Shown here: positions 1 through 5,059 of the stretch, one piece after another | Numbering within the stretch: position 1 is the stretch's first letter | Layout: each line of letters opens with the position of its first letter | Assembly (NCBI GenBank): GCA_009885185.1 | Contig: VFLF01000011.1 | Span: forward strand, 1-5,894 | From: Nitrosomonadales bacterium | GTDB lineage: Bacteria; Pseudomonadota; Gammaproteobacteria; Burkholderiales; SG8-41 | Direction of reading: 5' to 3' | DNA length: 5,894 bases | Position numbers and translations under genes: made by a program | Notes under the pieces: generated by a model | Database searches by the model: none | Told to the model about the DNA's origin: nothing | Seen by the model: only the letters and a program-made list of their open reading frames with translations

Positions 1-336
1 ATGCGCGGCGGCCGGCTGCGCGCGCTGGCGGTAACGGGCAGGCAGCGCAGCCCCGAGTTGCCGGAGGTACCGACGATGATCGAGGCGGGCTATCCCGATT
101 TTGAGGTGACCGGCTGGTTTGGTTTGTTCGCCGCTGCGAAGACGCCGCGCCCCGCGATCGACAAGGTGTATCGCGCCGCGAAAAATGTGCTTGCATCGCC
201 CGAGATCAAGGCGCGGTTTGCCGAACTGGGCGGCACCGCCGGCGGCGAGCCGCCGGAACAATTCAGAAACTATGTCATGGCGGAAAAGCAGAAGTGGGCG
301 CAGGTTGCTGCTGCGGCGAAGATTCAACCCGAATGA
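1..336 (+). CDS. Bug/TctC-family tripartite tricarboxylate transporter substrate-binding protein, C-terminal part
   Basis: This is the last 111 residues of a periplasmic solute receptor of the Bug (TctC) family, which binds small organic, often carboxylated, ligands for TTT-type uptake or for sensing. The visible part carries the family's characteristic C-terminal run: GRLRALAVTG at residues 4-13, the P-E-L-P-E-V-P-T segment at about 18-25, the E-A-G-Y-P turn at 28-32, a G-W-F-G-L-F-A strand at 38-44, and the amphipathic C-terminal helices ending at a TGA stop. Full-length relatives have about 320-330 residues, so roughly two thirds lie upstream of the window. The Met at position 1 is therefore almost certainly internal and not the start codon. 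It runs convergently towards the dioxygenase gene, with a 70-base gap. The family is clear; the ligand is unknown. Confidence 0.9.
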   Translation: MRGGRLRALAVTGRQRSPELPEVPTMIEAGYPDFEVTGWFGLFAAAKTPRPAIDKVYRAAKNVLASPEIKARFAELGGTAGGEPPEQFRNYVMAEKQKWAQVAAAAKIQPE

Positions 337-362
337 CAGTGTTGGCGTGCATGCGCTTGATG

Positions 363-384
363 CCAAGCTTTGAAGCCGGCTTGG
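363..384. terminator. Weak hairpin between convergent genes, possible terminator
   Basis: The 70-base gap between the convergent Bug fragment and the dioxygenase contains CCAAGC (363-368) pairing with GCTTGG (379-384) across a 10-base loop. It overlaps a 10-base palindrome AAGCCGGCTT (373-382). Its place between two converging stop codons suits a bidirectional transcription stop. There is no clear T-run on either side and the stem is only six pairs, so this is tentative. Confidence 0.2.
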
Positions 385-406
385 TTGGCGCAATGCAGAA
401 GAAGCG

Positions 407-1270
407 TTATGCCGCCGAGCCCGCCGACACCACCGTCGTCCGGTGCATCAGTCTTGGCGTGGTTTCAGGGTAGTCGAAGGTTGCTTTGTGCTGCGTCGAG
501 CAGTCGTCCCACATCACCAGATCGTGTTTTTGCCAGGTGTGCTTGTAGATGAACTCCGGCTTGATGCAATGCGCGGTGAGTTCCTTAATCAAGTCGCGGC
601 TTTCGTCCTCGGGCAGTCCGAGAATTTTCGCGGTGTAGCCTTCGGTGACGTACAGGCACTTGCGGCCATTCACTGGATGCACGCGCACGACTGGATGCAC
701 GGCTTCGGGGTCGGCTTTTACGGCGGCGCCGTAGTCTTTTTTGATGCCGGAGGCCACCGTTTGTTGCAGTCGGAACATGATGCTTTGCAGCGCCTGCAAG
801 CCGTCGATGCGTTTTTTCGTCGCTTCGGGCAGCGCGTTATACGCTGCCGAGACGCTGGTGTATTGCGTGTCGCCCAGCACGCGTCCGTTGACTTCGGGCA
901 CTTGCAGCGCGCGCAGCGCGGAGATCGCATGCGGATTCGCCAGATACGCGCCGTCGGTGTGCCAGAACACACCCGCGTCGTAGCTGCCGATGTATTTGCC
1001 GTCCTGCTTGATGTTGGAGATAACCATGATTTCCGGGTGCTGCACGTGCAGCACATTGGTCAGCTTCAGCTTGCGCAGTGCGCCGAAACGCGCGGAAAAG
1101 CGGATGTGGTCTTCGTCGGAAAGTGCTTGTCCGCGAAAGTACAGCACCTCGTGGTGGTAGAACGCATCGCGGATTTGCGCGAACTCGGCATCGGTGAGCG
1201 GCTGGGTAAGACCAGCGCCGATCACTTCTGCGCCGAGCGCGGCGCCGCTGGGTTTAATCTGAATCGACAT
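407..1270 (-). CDS. TauD/TfdA-family Fe(II)/2-oxoglutarate-dependent dioxygenase
   Basis: The 287-residue product is a cytoplasmic non-haem iron dioxygenase. Members couple decarboxylation of 2-oxoglutarate to hydroxylation of a substrate such as taurine or a phenoxyacetate, which often leads to cleavage of the substrate. The facial iron triad is visible: His104 and Asp106 in W-H-T-D-G-A-Y (103-109), and the distal His261 in S-T-Q-H-K-A-T. It is followed by R-L-M-H-R-T-T (273-279), where Arg273 is the expected 2-oxoglutarate carboxylate ligand. The N-terminal half has the usual Y-F-R-G-Q motif (44-48) and the F-G-A-L segment (62-65). Length is normal for the family (about 280-300). The start is supported by AAGGAA (1278-1283) seven bases upstream. 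It lies 118 bases downstream of a Bug receptor gene on the same strand, suggesting one transcript serving one substrate. The substrate cannot be read from the sequence; taurine specificity should not be assumed. Confidence 0.93.
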   Translation of the reverse strand: MSIQIKPSGAALGAEVIGAGLTQPLTDAEFAQIRDAFYHHEVLYFRGQALSDEDHIRFSARFGALRKLKLTNVLHVQHPEIMVISNIKQDGKYIGSYDAGVFWHTDGAYLANPHAISALRALQVPEVNGRVLGDTQYTSVSAAYNALPEATKKRIDGLQALQSIMFRLQQTVASGIKKDYGAAVKADPEAVHPVVRVHPVNGRKCLYVTEGYTAKILGLPEDESRDLIKELTAHCIKPEFIYKHTWQKHDLVMWDDCSTQHKATFDYPETTPRLMHRTTVVSAGSAA

Positions 1271-1299
1271 GCGGGATTTCCTTGGTTTGCGTGCCTGTC

Positions 1300-1328
1300 A
1301 TTTAGCGGCAACGGTTGCGGCGTGTCAA
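1300..1328 (-). promoter_or_regulatory. Possible sigma70-type promoter for the dioxygenase gene
   Basis: On the minus strand a perfect TTGACA (1328-1323) is followed, after 17 bases, by CTAAAT (1305-1300), only a half match to TATAAT. Transcription from here would give a leader of about 25 bases before the AAGGAA ribosome site. The -10 element is poor, so the dioxygenase may instead depend on read-through from the upstream Bug gene. Confidence 0.3.
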
Positions 1329-1388
1329 TCGAGTTTCCAGTTTGCGGAATGGTGAAGGCGCATTGGATAGACCGAGTAAACGAGCGGG

Positions 1389-2375
1389 TTACTGCGGCTC
1401 GATTTTCGCCGCGCGTATGGCTTTTTCAAAAAACGCGAAGTCGCGTTCGATGAACGCGGCGAATTCTTCCGGCGTGCTGCCGATGGGCCGCAAGCCGGAT
1501 TCCTCGACGCGCGCGCGCATGTCGGGTGTTTTGAGGATGCGCACGATCTCGGTGTTGATGCGCGTGATGCGCTCGCGCGGCGTGCCGGCGGGCGCCCACA
1601 TCGCCTGCCATCCAGGCGTGTCCACTTGCGGATAGCCGAGTTCAGCGAAGGTTGGCACGTCCGGCAGCGCCGGCGCGCGCACCGGGCCGCCAAGCGCGAT
1701 GGCACGTACGCGCTTTGCCTGTATGAGCGGGCCGATCTGCGAAATGCTGGGGAACATCAGTTCGATATGGCCTCCCAGCAAATCGTTTTGCGCGGGACCG
1801 GCGCCTTTGTACGGCACATGGGTGAGCTTTACGTTGGCCGCCGCCATCAGCATTTCGCCGTGCAGGTGCGTGATGTTGCCCACGCCCGCCGAGCCGAAAT
1901 GCAACGCACCGGGCTTTGCGCGCGCGAGCGCAATCATTTCCGGCAGATTTTTCACGGGCAGCGAGGGATGCACCACCAGCACCTGACCGTACGACAGGGT
2001 GATCTGCGAAATCGGCGCGAAATCGCGGCGCGCGTCGTACGGCAGTTTGCGGATCAGTAGCGTGTTGGTGTTGTGCGAGCCGGTGGTGTAGAGCAGCGTG
2101 TAACCGTCGCGCGGGCTTTTCGCCACCATGTCAGTGCCCAATGTGCCGCTGGCGCCGGGCCGGTTGTCGAACACGAACGGTTGATTGAAAGCCTCGGAGA
2201 GTTTTTGCAGCAAGGGCCGGCCAATGATGTCCGGCGGGCCGCCGGGCGAAAACGGCACGATGACGCGTACCGCGCGCGACGGGTAATCGTCGGCGCGCTG
2301 CGCATGGACGGTGGAGCAAAAACCGGAGCCGCTCGCGGCGATCAACAACGCGGCGGTGCGGCAGAAGTTGCGCAT
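1389..2375 (-). CDS. Bug/TctC-family tripartite tricarboxylate transporter substrate-binding protein
   Basis: This is a complete 328-residue periplasmic receptor of the Bug family, normal in length. An N-terminal signal peptide (hydrophobic residues 8-20, likely cleavage after V-H-A at 23-25) exports it. The mature part begins with the family hallmark D-Y-P-S-R and the ligand-contacting V-P-F-S-P-G-G-P-P-D loop (40-49). N-R-P-G (71-74), D-G-Y-T (90-93), V-P-Y-K-G (187-191) and L-P-D-V-P-T (237-242) follow in the family order. The ATG is preceded by GGGGAG (2384-2389) at eight bases. It sits upstream of the dioxygenase on the same strand, so it probably delivers or senses that enzyme's substrate. 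No TctA/TctB membrane partners lie nearby, as is common for the expanded Bug sets of Bordetella and Cupriavidus. Ligand unknown. Confidence 0.95.
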   Translation of the reverse strand: MRNFCRTAALLIAASGSGFCSTVHAQRADDYPSRAVRVIVPFSPGGPPDIIGRPLLQKLSEAFNQPFVFDNRPGASGTLGTDMVAKSPRDGYTLLYTTGSHNTNTLLIRKLPYDARRDFAPISQITLSYGQVLVVHPSLPVKNLPEMIALARAKPGALHFGSAGVGNITHLHGEMLMAAANVKLTHVPYKGAGPAQNDLLGGHIELMFPSISQIGPLIQAKRVRAIALGGPVRAPALPDVPTFAELGYPQVDTPGWQAMWAPAGTPRERITRINTEIVRILKTPDMRARVEESGLRPIGSTPEEFAAFIERDFAFFEKAIRAAKIEPQ

Positions 2376-2450
2376 TTCCCGAACTCCCCAAGACGCTGGC
2401 TGCGGGCTAGCTTATCGGAGTGCGTGCGGCCTTGGGAGGGCGGCTATAAA

Positions 2451-2480
2451 ATTATTTAAAAACAAATAGTTACGTTACAA
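2451..2480 (-). promoter_or_regulatory. AT-rich putative promoter upstream of the minus-strand Bug gene
   Basis: The gap between pilU and the Bug gene contains a strikingly AT-rich stretch (2445-2480) in otherwise GC-rich DNA. Read on the minus strand it offers TTGTAA (2480-2475, four of six matches to TTGACA), an 18-base spacer and AATAAT (2456-2451, five of six to TATAAT), placing a start about 70 bases before the Bug ATG. No GC stem precedes the T-run, so I do not call it a terminator for pilU. The match is modest. Confidence 0.35.
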
Positions 2481-3656
2481 CTAGGCTTTTGCCGCTTCAG
2501 GCTCAGGCTCCGGGTCTTGATGCAGCGACAATCCCGACGGCGCGGCTGACGCCGGTTCGCCGCGTTTGCTTTTCAGCTTGATGTTCAGCCGCAGCTCGTT
2601 GGCGGAATCGGAATTGCGTATCGCTTCTTCGTAGGCGATCTGGCCGTCGGAATACAAATCGAACAAAGCCCAGTCGAAGGTTTGCATGCCGAGCTCGCGC
2701 GACTTGGCCATGAGGCCCTTGATCTCGGTGAACTCGCCCTTGAAGATGCGCTCGGCGATGGCCGGCGTGTTGAGCAGAATTTCAATCGCCGCGCGGCGGC
2801 CCTTGCCGTCTTCGGTGCGCACCAGACGCTGCGCGACGATGGCGCGCAGGTTGGCCGAGAGGTCCATCAGCAGTTGATTGCGCCGCTCTTCCGGGAAAAA
2901 GTTGATCACGCGTTCGATGGTCTGATTGGCGCTGTTGGCGTGCAGCGTGCCCAGGCACAGGTGGCCGGTTTCGGCAAAAGCGATGGCGTGTTCCATGGTT
3001 TCGGCGTCGCGGATTTCGCCGATGAGAATCACATCCGGCGCCTGGCGCAGCGTGTTTTTCAGCGCGTGATGCCAAGTGTGTGTGTCGATGCCGACCTCGC
3101 GGTGCGTGATCAGCGACTTCTTCGACACATGCACGTATTCCACCGGGTCTTCGACGGTGATGATGTGGCCAGCGGAGGTGCTGTTGCGCTGATCGATCAT
3201 CGCCGCCAGCGTGGTGGATTTGCCGGAACCCGTGCCGCCGACCACCAGCACCAGGCCGCGCTTGTTCATGATGACTTCTTTCAATATCTTCGGCAGGCCA
3301 AGCTTTTCGAAATTGGGGATTTCCGCGGCGATGGTGCGGATCACCATGCCGACATTGCGCTGCTGCATGAAGACGTTGATGCGAAAACGCGACAGGCCCG
3401 CAATGGAGATGGCGAAATTGCATTCCATTTCCTTGTGGAATTCGTCGCGCTGCTCCGCGTTCATCAGTGAGTGCGCGAGCACGCGGGTGATCTCGCCGGT
3501 GAGTTTTTGCGTCGCCAGCGGCTGCATGGTGCCGTTGGCCTTCATGCTGGGCGGAAAATCAGCCGCGATAAAAAGATCCGATCCATTCTGCGCGCTCATT
3601 CCAGCCAGCAGCTTGTGCATGTAGGCGCGCGCTTGTTCTTCGTTCAAAACGGACAT
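2481..3656 (-). CDS. pilU: Type IV pilus twitching motility ATPase, PilU type
   Basis: This is a cytoplasmic hexameric ATPase of the PilT/PilU retraction family, which helps depolymerise type IV pili for twitching. With the start used here it has 391 residues, close to PilU (about 380) and longer than PilT (about 345). Visible motifs: Walker A G-G-T-G-S-G-K-S-T (140-148), Asp box V-E-D-P-V-E-Y (168-174), Walker B V-I-L-I-G-E-I-R-D (209-217) and His box G-H-L-C-L-G-T-L-H-A-N-S-A (231-243). PilU-like details are the L-H-A-N-S-A His box, I-N-F-F-P-E-E-R-R (251-259) and A-I-R-N-S-D-S-A-N-E-L-R-L near 345-357. A Pro/Glu-rich tail follows (about 380-391). An in-frame ATG at 3761 would add 35 residues unlike the family; I chose 3656, where M-S-V-L-N-E-E-Q begins, with a weak GAGAG site (3664-3668) seven bases before it. 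PilT is not adjacent, which is unusual. Confidence 0.93.
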   Translation of the reverse strand: MSVLNEEQARAYMHKLLAGMSAQNGSDLFIAADFPPSMKANGTMQPLATQKLTGEITRVLAHSLMNAEQRDEFHKEMECNFAISIAGLSRFRINVFMQQRNVGMVIRTIAAEIPNFEKLGLPKILKEVIMNKRGLVLVVGGTGSGKSTTLAAMIDQRNSTSAGHIITVEDPVEYVHVSKKSLITHREVGIDTHTWHHALKNTLRQAPDVILIGEIRDAETMEHAIAFAETGHLCLGTLHANSANQTIERVINFFPEERRNQLLMDLSANLRAIVAQRLVRTEDGKGRRAAIEILLNTPAIAERIFKGEFTEIKGLMAKSRELGMQTFDWALFDLYSDGQIAYEEAIRNSDSANELRLNIKLKSKRGEPASAAPSGLSLHQDPEPEPEAAKA

Positions 3657-3694
3657 GAATTTGCTCTCGGTGTTGTGGAGGGTTGACCTGCGTG

Positions 3695-3723
3695 GCCCGC
3701 GCATGATGCCCCGCGTCGCGGGC
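3695..3723. repeat. GC-rich nested dyad upstream of pilU
   Basis: CCCGCG-T-CGCGGG is an exact 13-base dyad at 3710-3722. GCCCGCG at 3695-3701 can also pair with CGCGGGC at 3717-3723 across a 15-base loop, so two left arms compete for the same right arm. It could be an operator half-site pair or a leader structure for pilU, but chance is possible in such GC-rich DNA. Confidence 0.35.
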
Positions 3724-3733
3724 TGGCACAAGC

Positions 3734-3748
3734 TTGACATGACATCAA
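3734..3748. promoter_or_regulatory. TTGA-N7-TCAA dyad, possible regulator site
   Basis: TTGACATGACATCAA is a 15-base interrupted dyad with TTGA and TCAA arms, lying midway between the two divergent start codons. The spacing differs from an FNR/CRP-type site (TTGA-N6-TCAA would be needed); a LysR-type T-N11-A reading (3735/3747) is possible. No regulator gene is in the window. Low confidence. Confidence 0.2.
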
Positions 3749-3880
3749 AATGGCGTTCCACGATCGGTCACTCTCACTGTCGTGCTGGCAGTCCGTCATT
3801 TGAGAATTGCCGGCGTGAATCGCGCGCAGCAACGCCCATTCGGGCTATCATTTGCCAGTTCACACCATCAGGAAGCCCCC

Positions 3881-5050
3881 ATGCACAGCGGAATGTTTGT
3901 TTTCACGGCGGTGGAGCGCATTGTTTTCGGGCAGCCCGCCGCGCAGGCCTTGCGCGCCGAAGCCGAGCGTTTGCAGGCGAAGCGCGTTTTTCTCATTGTC
4001 AGCGGTACCATGAACCGCACCACCGATGAAGTGGCCAAGGTGCGCGAGGCGCTGGGCGGTTGTTACGCGGGCCTGTATGACCGCGTGCCCTCGCACACGC
4101 CGCGCGACACCGTGATCGAGGTGGCGCGCGAGGCGCGCGCGCTCGATGCCGATCTCATCGTCACCTTCGGCGGCGGCTCGGTCACCGACACCGGCAAGAT
4201 GGTGCAGATTTGCCTGCGCCACAACGTCACGCGGTTCGAGGAACTGGATGCATACGCGGTGGTGGTCAAGCCCGACGGTACGAACACGGTGCCGGCATTC
4301 GACGGCCCCAAGGTACGGCAGATCGCGATCCCCACCACGCTGTCCGGCGGGGAGTTTCAGCCTGGGGGCGGCTGCACCGACAACCGCACCAAGGTGAAGC
4401 AAAGCTTCCGGCATCCGCAGTTGATTCCGCGCGCGAGCATTCTCGATCCGGCCCCGACGCTGCACACGCCGATGTGGGTGTGGTTATCGACGGGACTGCG
4501 CGCCATCGACCATGCCACCGAGGCGATTTGTTCGCCCAAATCCAATCCGGCGAGCGACGCGAGTTTTTTGCAGGCGCTGCGCCTGCTGAGTACGGGACTG
4601 CCGCGCGTGAAGAACCATCCCGACGATCTGGAAGCCAGGCTCGATTGTCAGCTCGCGGTGTGGCTCGCCATGGCCGGGCGCCAGGGCGGCGCGCAGATGG
4701 GCGCGAGTCACGCTATCGGCCACGTGCTGGGCGGCAGTTGCGATGTGCCGCACGGCTACACCTCGTGCGTGATGTTGCCGCCGGTGCTGCGCTACAACCG
4801 CGCGGTGAATTCGGAGCGGCAAAAACTGGTGGCCGATGCAATGGGCCATGCGGGCGAGGATGCCGCCGATGTGATCGCGGCGTTCGTGCGCGAGCTGGGA
4901 TTGCCGGGGCGGCTGGCCGACGTGGGCGTGAAGCGCGAGCAGTTTGCGATGATCGCGGATCACGCCATGCACGACAGTTGGCTGCACACCAACCCGCGCA
5001 AAATCACCAGTGCCGAACAGGTGCTGGAGATACTTGAACTGGCGGCGTAG
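3881..5050 (+). CDS. Iron-containing alcohol dehydrogenase family protein, maleylacetate reductase-like
   Basis: The 389-residue product belongs to the group III (iron-type) alcohol dehydrogenases, NAD(P)H-dependent cytoplasmic oxidoreductases that include maleylacetate reductases of aromatic degradation. Seen in order: an F-G dinucleotide-domain start (V-F-G-Q, 15-18), the nucleotide-binding G-G-G-S-V-T-D-T-G-K (97-106), P-T-T-L-S-G-G-E (151-158), the helix G-L-R-A-I-D-H-A-T-E-A (205-215), the S-H-A-I-G-H-V-L-G-G run with His277 and His281, P-H-G with His291, and a C-terminal N-P-R-K-I (371-375) resembling the N-P-R-P motif of maleylacetate reductases. The position normally holding the first metal ligand (Asp, four residues before His211) is Arg207, so classic Fe(II)/Zn binding is doubtful. 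An in-frame ATG at 3782 would add 33 unrelated residues; AGGAAG at 3870-3875 favours 3881. It is coupled to a downstream Bug receptor. Substrate unknown. Confidence 0.9.
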   Translation: MHSGMFVFTAVERIVFGQPAAQALRAEAERLQAKRVFLIVSGTMNRTTDEVAKVREALGGCYAGLYDRVPSHTPRDTVIEVAREARALDADLIVTFGGGSVTDTGKMVQICLRHNVTRFEELDAYAVVVKPDGTNTVPAFDGPKVRQIAIPTTLSGGEFQPGGGCTDNRTKVKQSFRHPQLIPRASILDPAPTLHTPMWVWLSTGLRAIDHATEAICSPKSNPASDASFLQALRLLSTGLPRVKNHPDDLEARLDCQLAVWLAMAGRQGGAQMGASHAIGHVLGGSCDVPHGYTSCVMLPPVLRYNRAVNSERQKLVADAMGHAGEDAADVIAAFVRELGLPGRLADVGVKREQFAMIADHAMHDSWLHTNPRKITSAEQVLEILELAA

Positions 5051-5053
5051 GAG
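5049..5053 (+). promoter_or_regulatory. Ribosome-binding site overlapping the dehydrogenase stop codon
   Basis: AGGAG begins inside the dehydrogenase's TAG stop (5048-5050) and lies six bases before the ATG at 5060. The stop-to-start gap is nine bases. The overlap fixes the start of the downstream Bug gene and implies a shared message with translational coupling. Confidence 0.75.
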
Positions 5054-5059
5054 ACACAC

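Larger units (their letters stand above)
3657..3880. promoter_or_regulatory. Divergent intergenic region between pilU and the dehydrogenase gene
   Basis: These 224 bases must hold the start signals of both divergent genes. I see no convincing paired promoter for either. For the dehydrogenase (plus strand) a perfect TTGACA at 3734-3739 lacks a -10 at the right spacing, and TATCAT at 3846-3851 lacks a -35. For pilU (minus strand) a weak pair exists: TTGTGC, 17 bases, then CATCAT (3708-3703). Two small dyads, listed separately, lie in the pilU-proximal half. AGGAAG at 3870-3875, five bases before the ATG at 3881, is the dehydrogenase's ribosome-binding site. Confidence 0.5.

Noticed and set aside
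443..1453. A 336-codon open frame on the plus strand opposite the dioxygenase
   Set aside because: It mirrors a gene with complete catalytic motifs on the minus strand, has no recognisable motif or ribosome site, and such antisense frames are common in GC-rich DNA.
2682..3470. A 262-codon plus-strand frame opposite pilU
   Set aside because: It is antisense to the Walker and His-box region of a well-supported ATPase and has unnatural, His/Arg/Val-rich composition.
3724..3739. TGGCAC followed by TTGA, resembling a sigma54 promoter
   Set aside because: The GG and GC elements are not ten bases apart and the GC of the -12 element is missing.
3657..3761. Longer pilU start adding 35 residues
   Set aside because: The extra residues resemble no PilT/PilU N-terminus and run through the dyad region; the start at 3656 gives a normal length.
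3782..3880. Longer dehydrogenase start adding 33 residues
   Set aside because: The ATG at 3881 has AGGAAG at good spacing and yields a usual family length and N-terminus.
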